Part shown: positions 37,948 to 49,136 of the stretch, piece after piece
How positions within the stretch are numbered: position 1 is the stretch's first letter
How the letters are laid out: the number at the start of each line of letters is the position of its first letter
Source of the DNA: Adineta vaga
Taxonomy: Eukaryota > Rotifera
NCBI GenBank assembly: GCA_021613535.1
Contig: CP075493.1
Span: 2,666,001 to 2,730,000 of the forward strand
DNA: 64,000 nt
Direction of reading: 5' to 3'
Notes under the pieces: generated by a model
What the model was told of the DNA's origin: nothing
Databases searched by the model: none
The model's input: the letters and a program-made list of their open reading frames with translations, nothing else
Program-made: the position numbers and the translations under genes

Positions 37948-39015
37948 ATGCTTACCCATATCCTCATTACCTTTTCTCTTTTCTTCGGTGTTGCCTTCAA
38001 CACACCCATTCCAAATTCTGTTGACAATGGAGTTGATTATGAATGGCTTGGTAAGTATTGATATTGTTAAATCAATTTTTTTCTTACACATGTTTATCAC
38101 GTAGGCGGTGGTTTCGAAGGTGATATGATCTTTCATCCTGGATTTGATCCAACAACAGAATCAACGAGTCGAGGTGTTGCCATCTGGGGACCACGACGTT
38201 GGTCAAAAAATACTGTTCCTTATGATTTATCTTTAATAACAAGTAACGCAGAGCTAGAATAATCGTTAGATAGATTATGTTTTATTTTCGTTTTTTAGAT
38301 GCTGGACATCGTAGAATAATCGAAGATGCCATGGCAACATTAGCCAGTGTGACTAAATCACCAGTTACAGGCAAAGCATGTCTCAGCTTTCGACCATCAT
38401 TACCAAATGAACGAAATATTCTCAAAGTCGATTATGGTACTGGTTGTAGTGCAACAGTAAGTTGAATATAACGGGTTTTTGACAGTAATTGAACAATCTA
38501 TTTTCTAAGGTTGGTTTTTCATATGCTCCAAATACCATGTCACTTGCTTATCCTGGATGTTTTCATTCTGGCATTATTCAACATGAACTTATGCATGTTA
38601 TTGGTTAGTTTTAATAATATTTCACTATTGTATTTTCCTTCTTCGTTTTTTTGTTCTAGGTTTCTATCATGAACAATCACGTCCTGATCGTGATTCATAT
38701 ATTACTGTCAATCTTGGCAATGTTGGTAAAGGTCATGTAAGTTTCCTTTGTTTTTACTGATTAAATGATTTCAAAAGATGAATTCTTTGCTTCTAGGAAC
38801 ATAATTTCAATAAATATCGATGGGGTAACATGGTATTAAATCAAAATACAATCTATGATTATGCAAGTATTATGCATTATGGTACAAATTATTTCAGTAG
38901 TAATGGACAAGCAACAATCACTCCAAAGGAACCCACTGCAAGAATTGGTCAACGCGATCGTCTTAGTCCCATTGATATTGCTGAAATTCGTGCATTCTAT
39001 GATTGTTCAGATTAA
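37948..39015 (+). CDS. Secreted astacin-family zinc metalloprotease
   Basis: A signal peptide (MLTHILITFSLFFGVAF) is followed by a short propeptide with FEGDM, the FxGD aspartate-switch motif that caps the zinc in astacin zymogens. The catalytic domain begins near RGVAIWGPRRWSKNTVPY. It contains the full zinc signature HELMHVIGFYHEQSRPDRD, split by an intron after VIG, and the Met-turn SIMHYG with its Tyr. It ends in AFYDCSD with no CUB, EGF or ShK extension, so this is the minimal digestive-type form. Cysteines fit the two usual disulphides. Six exons are separated by 50-60-nt introns. Likely roles are extracellular proteolysis (digestion or hatching). An AATAAA signal lies about 30 nt after the stop. 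Confidence 0.93.
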
Positions 39016-39326
39016 AAGCTTTTCTTTTTTCAAATAATTACGATAATAAAAATCAAATGTGTCCTTTTGGTCACTTCACTTTTTCCCCCCAATGAAGATA
39101 ATTCGTATATCTTAATCTTGATAAAATCTAAAGACGCTAATCTATATTAAAGAAATTCAATCACTCAAAATAGAATAAAAAAAACGAATGAATATAAAAA
39201 ACAAAACATACACGTGTTAAAGCAAATTACAAATTGTAACAAAAATTCCTTGGTATTATATTTCAATTCATACATGTTGACTAGTAAAGCAAGAAAACAA
39301 AACATCAATTGCTAGTTTTATAAATA

Positions 39327-41119
39327 TCACGATGAATTATGATAGATTTTTTGGACATATATTTTCTCGAGATAATCAATAAAAGCTCGTGTCATTGTTA
39401 TATATGTAGCAATATGTTCTGATGCATGTTTTAATTCAGTATTATGGATAAAATAAGGTATCGAAGTAATGGTTAACATCAAATTTTCGTCATCAAGTGG
39501 TTGACGATGTGGAAGAAGAAACCATCTTTCTAGAGTAGCATCGTATTCAACACCGGTATATGTTATAAACATTCCTGTATTAATATTCATTAAACCACGA
39601 TTTAAAGCTTTAACTAATGTTAAACCATTTACACGTATGGATATGATATTTGTTGGAAATGGTAAACAACGTAAGATATCATATTGAGTGATTGTACCCA
39701 TGATTTGATCATCAAGACGAATAGCACCTGCATTAAATACACATATTGTTGTATTTGCCACATCCATCATTGCATTACATAGTGCGCGTGTTAAATGTGT
39801 TTGTTGAGAACGTATAACTGCAGAACGACCATCAAAATTAAGTCCTTCAGGTAACACACAAATTACACGTTCAGGTACGTAACCTAAAGAAATCAATTGT
39901 AAATACAATAATAAACAAATTGTTGATAATTGATAATTTACCTTGATCTCGATATGCTTGTAAACCAGCTTCATAGAAATAATTAGCCACTTTGGCTGTT
40001 TCAGGTTCATCTTTAAAACGTGGTGAAACTTGTGTTAATTTTGAGAAAATCAATAATTGTCTTGTTTTCGGCTGATATGCAAATCGATGGATGAAAACTG
40101 TAAATGCATTATCATCTGCTTTATATATTGGTGTATATTTTGATCCACGTTTTAGATAATAATTTTCATGTTCATGTCCACCCATGACAACATCAATATC
40201 AAGATTATGTTCAACAACTTCAATATCATTTTGCATATTTAAATGTGTTAAACAAATCAAAACATCCCATTTTAATTTCAAGTTTTCACGAAGATATTTT
40301 ATATATTGATGTGTAAATTCTGGTAATGTTCGTTGTGATGTGATGGTTACATAAGGTCCAGTCGTTACTGGCCCCATATTATCATCAATTGTTAAACCAA
40401 TAAGAAGAATTTTGATATTTGATATAGTCAAAATTTTATATGGTAAAACATTATGAAATGTTTTCGTAGTATTACGTTCATAGACATTCGATGCTATCCA
40501 TTCAAATCGTGATTCATCCAATCGACGTCGTAAAGAATCAACTTTCAAATCAAATTCATGATTACCTAATGTAGCATAATCTAAACCAAGAGTATTGAAA
40601 GCTGCTATCATTTGTTTACCATTTAACATTGATCCATTGACAATACTATTACCTGAAAAAGTACAGATATACATCATTTTTAACTCTCAATCATTCTCTA
40701 TTCTTACCTAGAGCTGATGGACTGACAACATCACCGGCAAGAATCGTAATTGTATTTCGATTTTCTTGTAAAAGTAATTGTCGAATAGTTGCTACACGAG
40801 CTAGGCCACCTTTTTTCCCTCCACCTAATGGTATTAATTCATAAACATCATTCATTTGAAGAAATGTCCATTGCACATATGATTCAGGATGATTAAGTTC
40901 AGGTGGTGAACCAATATCATTAAGGTATGATGACAATAATGATCGCTGTTGAATATCAATCGTTGATGTTACATTATTTCTATGCCATGGTCTATCATAT
41001 TCGTTTGTATATATTGGACGAAACCAACCAAATAATGCTGTTATAACACAAAGAATACAGAGTGATATTAAGAGATATAAGTGCCAAAGAGTTAATTCAA
41101 TTTTACTCCGACAATTCAT
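39327..41119 (-). CDS. 5'-nucleotidase/UshA-family metallophosphoesterase, type II membrane protein
   Basis: Three exons. The start is at 41119, with a transmembrane anchor (LYLLISLCILCVITALFGWF, residues 14-33) rather than a cleaved signal. The calcineurin-like core follows: MNDVYEL, LAGDVVSPSALG, LGNHEFDL, LTHLNM and GGHEHENYY. The C-terminal 5'-nucleotidase domain is in the last exon (GRSAVIRSQQTHLTRALCNA, FNAGAIRLDD, GTITQYDILRCLPFPT). Such enzymes hydrolyse nucleotides or sugar-nucleotides, usually outside the cell. The first metal motif is N-D-x-Tyr instead of the N-D-x-His of UshA and CD73; related eukaryotic members carry the same Tyr to my knowledge, so substrate or metal use may differ. 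No GPI signal is seen at the C-terminus. Confidence 0.85.
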
Positions 41120-43110
41120 TATTAATTATAAATAAAAAATAATAATAATAGAATTTCGAAATTTAAATCTCCATGATATTGATATTACATAAACATTGTA
41201 ATCGTTTTTCTTACTCTTTTTTTTTCGTCTTTTTTTATCGCACTTTTGATAAGCGATTCATGTTGTTAGTAACGTAAATGAGAATATGCTTGATATAATA
41301 ACTTCAATATGATAACGTTGACTTGTCTATATCGCAGACGAATTATATGTTTTCACTTGTCTAAAGAAAATTACCATATCTATTGAAATAATTTAAATAT
41401 TTTCGTTTGGTTATGTGATGCCATATACATGAAGTTATATACAGAATATTCAAGCAAACTTTTAGTTATATATACATATAATATGCTTGATTAAATACTT
41501 ACTTGTATGCTACGCAAGGCGATACTTGAATAGCAAAATAAATCTGTTCTTTTTTTTTATTTTATTTCAACAAATAACTTGTTGTGCTTTTTGAAGGACA
41601 CAAAAAACGAAGGGAAGAGAATATGAACGAATAGATTTTTCTTCATGTTTATACAATCTCACTTGACTTTAAATTAAAAATGAAGTGTATAGAATTTGTT
41701 ATCTATGGGAAGAGAAGAAAAAAAGAATAAATGAGGATGATGACAACCAGAAAAGAAATGATACATTCAACATTTATAGAAAGAACAGAACGATTAGTAA
41801 CTTATGGATACGTTTGAATCAGATTGGCGATAAATGATATAAAACAGAATGTTCCGAATGCATAAAGATAAATAATTATCTAAGGCTTCTTTTTCTTTTA
41901 CCGATCTTTACTTTAAATTTTATGAAACAGAAATGAATGGAAGGTATGATTATTCTTCAGAATAAAATTGATCTGAATTGATGAACAAAATCGAAGTAAC
42001 ATATGTTTCTTTTTGGATGTACCATACGTTCAAATATTTGCAAAAGGAAAAAACTATCACTAACGGGTCCAATAATATTGATGATAATACAACGAAAAAG
42101 AATCGATGAAGATAAGAATAGAAGTAGAAAACATCTTGCTGACCATATGTATATAATATTCGAACTTTTGTTTGACTAAACGATAAATACGAATTGCAAT
42201 CTTAATGTCAACATCATTTGTGGATACGACAGAAAATTTCATCGATACCTTCGACACATATTCTTTATAGTATAGACTAACGATCAAATTGACATAGCAA
42301 ATTGCGGAGTATTTAGATCGATCATGTCTAGAAAATGAAACGTTGGTTAATATCAGCTTTGGATAGATGAAAGATAGTATAAACAAGTCGCATTTGTTTA
42401 TCATTTGAAATCCAAAACGACTTTTTTCGATATGTTTATCGGTAGAAATCTTTACAATTATTCATCACTTCACAATATCTGGGTAATCGCCTAATGATTA
42501 GTATGGAATAGCATTATTTCGAAGTGTCCGAGTTCAGTTATTCTTCGGGACAATCTATAATATCTCACACAGAGAAATCTGTGATTTAAAAGAGTCATGA
42601 ATGTTACATTCTTGATTTTGTTGAATAGAGATCAATATTTTCTTTCATATCTACATTTCTTTAACTCAATAATCGATTGGCCTCGATTTTGATTATCTAA
42701 ACTACGGAAATCGATGAAAGGAAATAAAGAGAAGGTCATACTTGATTTCCATAACTAACAAAAGACATGCTCTTCTCTTTTTCTACTAGAGAAAAATTGA
42801 ACTAGAAAATTTTATTTTTATTCATAATAAAATATTGAACGGATATATTTTTCTCTCATCAATTGTAAGTCCAATATTTCTATTGATTAAAATCGAATGA
42901 TATTACCGAACTACCAATGTCAAGGATCAGTGTGAAACATCATAGTAAAACAACAATGTGAACAGAAGAAAAGAAGTTCTTTAGATAAGAAAAGGCAAAA
43001 GAAATCTTTGTTGTTGTTCTTTTTTTTGTGCAAAATGTCTTTCGATTATTATCATCATCATCATCAACATTTTAGGCGAGTAGTAGAGATTGTTTTACTG
43101 GAACAAAAAA
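41120..43110. other. Intergenic region between divergent 5'-nucleotidase and PCTP genes
   Basis: 2.0 kb of AT-rich DNA. A 114-codon minus-strand frame at 42060-42404 lacks any recognisable motif and is left out. A CAT repeat run lies at 43053-43066 just upstream of the PCTP gene, followed by a TTTTAG acceptor-like site. Confidence 0.45.
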
Positions 43111-44126
43111 ATGGAGACTACTTTGAGTATTGATGAACTTATTCAAGAATTGGATCAACCAAACTTAAATGGGTGGAAATTATTTGCTGAAACTTCTAAT
43201 GTAAAAGTTTATCGCCGAATAGACGAAGAAAGTGTAAATCGTTGTTTTTTTCTCATGTTGATTAAATTCATTTTCATTATTGTTATAGAAAGTAATACAA
43301 TATAAATGTTATTCACATATATCTGATGTTACACCAGATATTTTCTATCAAGTTGCATTAGATGTCGATTATCGTTTAACTTGGGATAAATATCTCAAAG
43401 GTAAATACTTCATCTATTGTTTGTTTAGGTAAAACATTATTCACAATTTTTAGAAGCCAAAAAAATCAATGATGGAGAAAAGGATGGTATTTATTGGGAA
43501 ATGATCATGCCATTATTTATTGATAATCGAGATGTATATTTTCTGTTTAATTATAGAATTTCTATCCTTTTCTTTTTCATTCAACGATTAGTATACATTC
43601 GTCAGAGATTATGGTGAATATGATATTGGTAATCGTCATTTTTACCATGTTATGACACGTTGTGAACCATTTAAAAACATGCCACCAAGGAAAAAAGTTG
43701 TTCGCATTGAATCATGTCAAACACAAACCTTACTGTGTTCCGATGGAGAAAAAGGCCTCCAATGTATGTAGAAATTTGTGAGAATGGATTGACACATTCT
43801 TTTTATTTTCTCTTCAGCGGTTTTCGTCTATCATGAAGATCCACGTGGAAATATTCCGAAAGCTGTATGGAGTTGGGCTGCTAAAGTTTGTGAATATCTT
43901 TTCGAATTGAAAAATTTTCATTCTATAAAATCTTTAGTTTGGTGTTCCAATGTATGCAAAATTAACACATAATGCATGTCTTAATTATCCCGCTTGGATA
44001 AAAGATAAACAAGCAAAACTACCTAATGTCGTTGACGATGATTTCGACAGTGCTGCAGCTGCTGAAGCTGCTGCTATAAGAGCATCAAATGAAGACATAC
44101 AACAACATGAAGATGATCATGTATAG
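43111..44126 (+). CDS. PCTP: START-domain phosphatidylcholine transfer protein (PCTP/STARD2-like)
   Basis: Five or more short exons encode a single START domain: WKLFAETSNVKVYRR, YKCYSHISDVTPDIFYQVAL, DVDYRLTWDKYLKE, YWEMIMPLFIDNRDY, the C-terminal helix with FVYHEDPRGNIPKAVWSWAA and GVPMYAKLTHNACLNYPAW. This order and the NRDY, SWAAK and GVP motifs match PCTP, which carries phosphatidylcholine between membranes. The protein ends in an Ala/Asp-rich tail (DDDFDSAAAAEAAA) not present in human PCTP. The ATG at 43111 was chosen because no in-frame ATG lies upstream. The stop codon is 4 bp from the stop of the opposing gene. Confidence 0.87.
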
Positions 44127-44130
44127 ATAT

Positions 44131-45267
44131 TTATTGAAAAAGTTTTTTCATTTTTAAACGTAATTCTGGAAACATAGCATCGGTACTATCGATGAATAGA
44201 TCGATACTACCAATTCGTGGTAATTGTCGAATTTGTAGATTTTCTATTTGAGCAAAGATTATATCGGCAATTGCTCCGCCATTAATTATTCGAAATGGTC
44301 GATTATGAAACTGAGTTATTTCAGTATTCATATTGAATTTTGTGAAATCAATTATATCAGATAGTTTTTCTTTGGTTAGTATTGCTAAGCGTTCATAGGC
44401 AAGATTAAGTTGATGTTCACGTTCTTGCCATGTTTTTGTTAATTGTACTTGTCGAAGTATCGGTTCTAAATCTGAACCATTTGTAGTACATCGCCGAAAT
44501 GCAGTACCAAACCATTTTGCATATGGATAAAATTGTTTTTCTAAAAGAAATACAAGTCGCATAAGATCACGTACTAATCGACTGGCGATTATTGCTGAAC
44601 CAAGTTCATCTTCTGCTTGTCCAGCGCGACCCATCAGATGTTCTTCTTGACCGATACGTTGCCAGCAACACCCAATTAAATATAACCAAACATCTTTTGG
44701 ATAATAAGCAAGTTGCCATCGAATATGTTTCATATTCAAACGATCTGAATCATGAAAAACACGACCTTGAGCAATAGTTAATAAATGTTGACTTGGAAAT
44801 GTTAACCAATCTTCATACGTAGGTTCATCAATATTAATTTGCCAATTAAGATAATTGATAAAGAATTGTTTCATTGTCATTATATGAATACCATGAGAAG
44901 TATTTTCCTGATCATTTGATGTATTAATAAGAGTTATACGTCCATCTTGCTCATTAAATCGTTGAAACTGTGTTGAATAACCACAAATAGATTTTCCTTG
45001 AAGATGTTTATTTAAAAATGTATTTAATTCATTGATATAATGGTCATTTTCAAGTAAGAGATCAAATTTTGGTCCCCAATCATGATCACGCGATTGATTG
45101 GTATCGAAACCAAGTACATCAGAACCTTCTCCAAGACGACAAGCTACATAATCAAGTGAAGGATAATATTCATCAAGTAATGGTTTAACAATATCGAAGA
45201 AAAATCGTTCACATAGATCAAGTCCCTGAACAAATGGAATATCATCTGGATATAACATGTCATTCAT
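44131..45267 (-). CDS. DUF4037 protein (nucleotidyltransferase-like), probable horizontally acquired gene
   Basis: An intronless 378-codon frame. Near the N-terminus is the DUF4037 signature region: YVACRLGEGSDVLGFDT followed by SRDHDWGPKFDLLL. The acidic D-H-D-W-G stretch after a G-E-G-S motif resembles a nucleotidyltransferase active site (G-S ... D-x-D). Further conserved-looking blocks are YPKDVWLYLIGCCWQRIGQ, HLMGRAGQAEDELGS and FRIINGGAIADII. DUF4037 proteins are mainly bacterial and fungal. A single exon of this length stands out because neighbouring genes have an intron about every 150-250 nt. Origin by transfer is inferred, not shown. Function is unknown; a relation to aminoglycoside/nucleotide transferases is possible. 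Confidence 0.8.
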   Translation of the reverse strand: MNDMLYPDDIPFVQGLDLCERFFFDIVKPLLDEYYPSLDYVACRLGEGSDVLGFDTNQSRDHDWGPKFDLLLENDHYINELNTFLNKHLQGKSICGYSTQFQRFNEQDGRITLINTSNDQENTSHGIHIMTMKQFFINYLNWQINIDEPTYEDWLTFPSQHLLTIAQGRVFHDSDRLNMKHIRWQLAYYPKDVWLYLIGCCWQRIGQEEHLMGRAGQAEDELGSAIIASRLVRDLMRLVFLLEKQFYPYAKWFGTAFRRCTTNGSDLEPILRQVQLTKTWQEREHQLNLAYERLAILTKEKLSDIIDFTKFNMNTEITQFHNRPFRIINGGAIADIIFAQIENLQIRQLPRIGSIDLFIDSTDAMFPELRLKMKKLFQ

Positions 45268-48130
45268 TAATTGTTGTATACTTTCGTGAAAATCTTATGG
45301 AAAGAAATATTGCACCATAAAACTTACAAAACAGTCATTCTTTTCATGATTCATCTGTTATCTCAATTGGTAAATCAAGTTGAGTCTTGCTTTTACCATT
45401 TAATAATCCATTGAAAGATATTTTACAAGTAAAATAATCGGTCAGTGAGTGGTACTATTGCTTAAACAATGAGACCAACTTCTTTTGTTTGAAAATGTTT
45501 TATTTCTCATTGAATTTCTCGTAGAACAGATGATCCATCATCGAGAAAAGAATCCAGATCATTATTTTTTTTTGCATTCTATACCTTTTAAAGTAACAAA
45601 TATTTACCATGAAATACGAATTTTCATAATTAGTTAATGACACTGTCTACTATACTTAGTTGAACAGCTAATATGAAAATCTAATGAAGCATGTTCCTGT
45701 ATATAGTGTTCACCTTTCGACTTTAATTTACTCTTCCTCTATGGGCTACTCATGTTCATTTAGTTTAGAATAAGAAGTAACATACATTAGTAAAGAAGGA
45801 AGAAGAAAGAGAAGGTAATCTGATTGGCTTAATCACGCATGTACTTCTTTTATTCTTCTTATCATCACAAGCTATAAATAGTTTTTTCATTATGATAAAA
45901 CTAGAATTCATTAATACTACTCATCCATCTATAGTTCGAAAGAAGGAGAAAAAAAAAAGTTAAGTTCATTGGCGTCAAATTTAGTGTTAGACAATCAATT
46001 TAAGATTAATTGCATATGTATCTACATGTTCGATATTCTCTAGACTCAAAAACATTCTTGACGCCAATAAGAGCAATAACAATAATTACATGCATCGAGA
46101 AAATCACTTAACATCAAGAATAATTATAGATATCGATAATCATTAAAACAATCGTTTTTCATTGTCTCTTGTTTTTTGTAATTATTAACTAATCGAATTT
46201 GCTCATCAAATCATTGATGTTGAATGAATATGAGATAAATATTAATAAAAAGCATCATGTCTGTCCATTATCATCTTCTGTCAATGTTCAATGAAGCAAA
46301 CATTTCAATTTGCTGTTCATATGGATATCGATAAGTAGAGAGAGAGAAAGGAGTGAAAGTTGTCATCATGATATGATTTGAATATATGTGTTCATTCTCT
46401 CGCTTCATTACCACCATTGAAAAAACATCTATTTATCATAGGTATATGCATTTGCTTTTATAAGATCGATTCGAATTACTAATAAACTTCATTTGATAAA
46501 GAACCGAAGATGAAAAAGAACTCTCCTGCTGAGATAACTGAAAAAAAAGAAGGCGAACGTCCGACTGGTAATTGTTTATATTTAGAATAATTTTCTCACT
46601 TAATTATAATGATAGGATGACATGCTTTTCATATTGTCACAAAAAAAAAGAACGGAATGACCAATTTTGTTTCTTTTTTCTCGTCAAGATAAAAAGAAAT
46701 AGATTGATAAGTGGATGAAATGATTGTGAAAAGAAAAACGAATGTTGAAACACTCGATGATTGCATGTTCACTTTCACACAATACAAGATATTCAATTAA
46801 ACACGAAGAAAATCTGATTTTCTTTATGCCATTGACTGAGTTCAAAGGAAACTTTCAAACGATTAATATAAGATATTTTTCTTTTAAAAAACTATTTAAT
46901 CATTTATCAAAACAAAATGTCAATAGTTTCTTTTAATCATTTTATTTATTTTCAAGAAACAAATGACATCATTCGTCTCGACAAGTTCAATAACATCTTG
47001 TTAAGATGGTGTAATGGATTGTCATTTATCTTGTTCTTTTCTTTCCAAAGAATGTATTGCACATTCAACTTTCCCATCCGTTTGATGATCAGTGTTATTT
47101 TCTTTTTCAAAACATCCATATTTACACTCGATAATTGTCCTCGACTGGCTGCTGCTTTAGGGGGTGCCGCTATTATCAAGAAGAAAAACAACACTGATCA
47201 TTGACACAAATTCTTTTGATGATAAGACATAATATACACGAAAATAGAAATTGAATTAAATAGATTAGTGTCCAACAAAATGCATTGCGGTATTTCCATA
47301 TTCTTATCTAGTAAAATAGATTTTTGTTTGATGCCGTCAGTCCATCAGTCTTCGAAAGATGACATTTGAACTAATTGCATTTTTGCTACTATTATTCAGT
47401 GAGCCTTATCGAATCTCATTTGGTTTGATCTGAATGTGAATGGACCCATTTTACTTTCAAAAAGACAAGAAGAAGAAGAAGAGAAAAAATGCCCGCCTTA
47501 TTAATGTCAAATGACAGGCGTGCTCATGCTTCTGATTTCTTCTCGTTGTCCCCCTGAGACAGACAGACAGATAGATAGATACAGAGATGCTCGCGCAATC
47601 GATAGGTGAAGAAGAATGCGTACATTATTATTTATTGAATCAAATCCGATTAATGCACATTTTGCTTTGACATATGAGAACAAGAGAGCTAGATACATTA
47701 TCAAATGACAGCATCACAACATAGTCAAGTAAAGTCCCTATGCGACAAAAGAGCAAAAGCTATTAATAAGCTAAACGAAATGAATGAACATCGATACAGA
47801 TGGTAGAGGTGCGAAATGAAATCGAATATTCGATTGATAAATAGATAAAACTTCTCATTATTATTATTATCATCATGTTTTTTTTCTCTTGTCTTTCTTT
47901 TTTTTTGTGTTTCTAAGGAGCGTGACACAAAGTTAAGTCGGCAAATTGATTTAATTGAGCTCTTATACTCTTCTTTTTTCCTCTGCCTCTTCATCATTCA
48001 GTCGATTATCACCTTAGGAAACTAAGAGCATGCACATCAAATTCATTTCCTGCTCCATTTGACGATGTCAGTTTCACTTTTCTTTTTTCCTACTCATATC
48101 TTTTTTTTCTTCTCAAAGAAAAAATTGTCG
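45268..48130. other. Gene-poor region upstream of HMX
   Basis: About 2.9 kb without a supported gene. It contains two copies of an 11-mer in inverted orientation (45968-45978, 46058-46068), a GACA/GATA short repeat (47559-47582), and a more GC-rich patch at 47130-47205. A developmental homeobox gene downstream makes cis-regulatory content plausible. Confidence 0.5.
45968..46068. repeat. 11-bp perfect inverted repeat with 79-bp loop
   Basis: ATTGGCGTCAA at 45968-45978 is the exact reverse complement of TTGACGCCAAT at 46058-46068. A third copy of TTGACGCCAAT lies at 49439-49449, on the other side of the HMX gene. Confidence 0.7.
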
Positions 48131-48133
48131 CCG

Positions 48134-48202
48134 ATTGGCCGATTGAGAAACAATTATTAACCAAAGACATTCTTTTTCTTATTGGTTCTTATTCTTGATT
48201 GG
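48134..48202. promoter_or_regulatory. Cluster of three inverted CCAAT boxes upstream of HMX
   Basis: ATTGG occurs at 48134-48138, 48181-48185 and 48198-48202, all in one orientation, 130-200 bp upstream of the HMX start. Clustered CCAAT boxes suggest NF-Y binding; this is inference. Confidence 0.4.
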
Positions 48203-48203
48203 T

Positions 48204-48250
48204 GAGAGAGAGAGAGAGAGAAAACGAGAGAGAGGGAGAAAGAGAGAGAT
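48204..48250. repeat. GA-rich microsatellite upstream of HMX
   Basis: Interrupted (GA)n tract of about 47 bp, followed by a short CA run. It directly follows the CCAAT cluster and could act as a GAGA-type element or be a simple repeat. Confidence 0.75.
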
Positions 48251-48332
48251 ACACAAACACACAGCAGGAAGATAATTGTACAAAAAAAGCCAGTCGATGT
48301 AATTTCCGTTAGACATTAATCAAACAATTGAC

Positions 48333-49136
48333 ATGGAAGACGAACAAGATTTAACCATACAAAAAAAGTTAAGCTTTTCAATCGATACTATTCTTGACAA
48401 ACCTCAACCATTATTTCTCAAAATTAAACATCATCAACAATTATCACCAGCTCATGAACATCATGGTGGAAGTAGTGATTGTTCAGTCCTTTCAACAAGT
48501 GATGATGAAGACAGTTGTTCGGATGATGGTATTCTCAATCAATATAATCATCATGAAATTATTCATCGAAAAAAGAAAACACGTACAGTCTTTTCTCGTA
48601 CACAAATCTTTCAATTAGAAACAACATTTGATCGTAAACGATATCTATCCAGTGCAGACCGAGCTAATCTAGCACAAGGTTTACAACTTACGGAACAACA
48701 AGTTAAAGTATAAGAGAAAAAAAACTTTCCTCAAAATATACATTTCATTTCTATTTTGTAGATTTGGTTTCAAAATCGACGAAATAAGTACGTTTTTTTT
48801 TCATTCAGTTCTATAGAAAATATCCTATTGTATTTTAGATTAAAACGACAAATAGTTGAAGCAAGTCAATCAATCAATTCTGTTGTTGCATCTTTACAAA
48901 CACCAACATCATCCTCATCCAATCATACATTATCTTTACCGAGTGATTTTTCTTCGTCATCTCCACCAAAACAACAACAACAACATCATCGTCATTTTGA
49001 TCCAGCATCATTCTACGAATTAGCTACTCTAGCTGCTGCACATGCTGCTGCTGCTTTTCATAATAATCATAAAAGTCAAACTAGTACAACATTTCAAGAT
49101 TTTGCCAATTCTCTTAAAACTCAAACTGCCGTTTAA
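48333..49136 (+). CDS. HMX: HMX/Nkx5-type homeobox transcription factor
   Basis: Three exons: 48333-48707, a 26-nt microexon 48762-48787, and 48839-49136, giving 232 residues. The N-terminus carries [10 protein letters not shown], a family-like short motif, then an acidic Asp/Ser stretch. The homeodomain begins [20 protein letters not shown] and continues [15 protein letters not shown], then [14 protein letters not shown] (microexon) and [17 protein letters not shown]-x-TFD and KRYLSS are HMX hallmarks; HMX factors pattern sensory organs and brain. Position 56 is Leu where HMX proteins I recall have Trp. DNA-contact residues Trp48, Phe49, Gln50 and Asn51 are intact. The C-terminus is Ser/His/Gln- and Ala-rich. 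Confidence 0.88.

Noticed and set aside
42060-42404. 114-codon minus-strand open frame between the 5'-nucleotidase and PCTP genes
   Set aside because: No motif, no intron context, and composition typical of random AT-rich sequence.
43030-43110. Upstream ATG (43034) followed by His-rich codons as PCTP start
   Set aside because: It reads out of frame with the START domain and terminates early; the ATG at 43111 is in frame.
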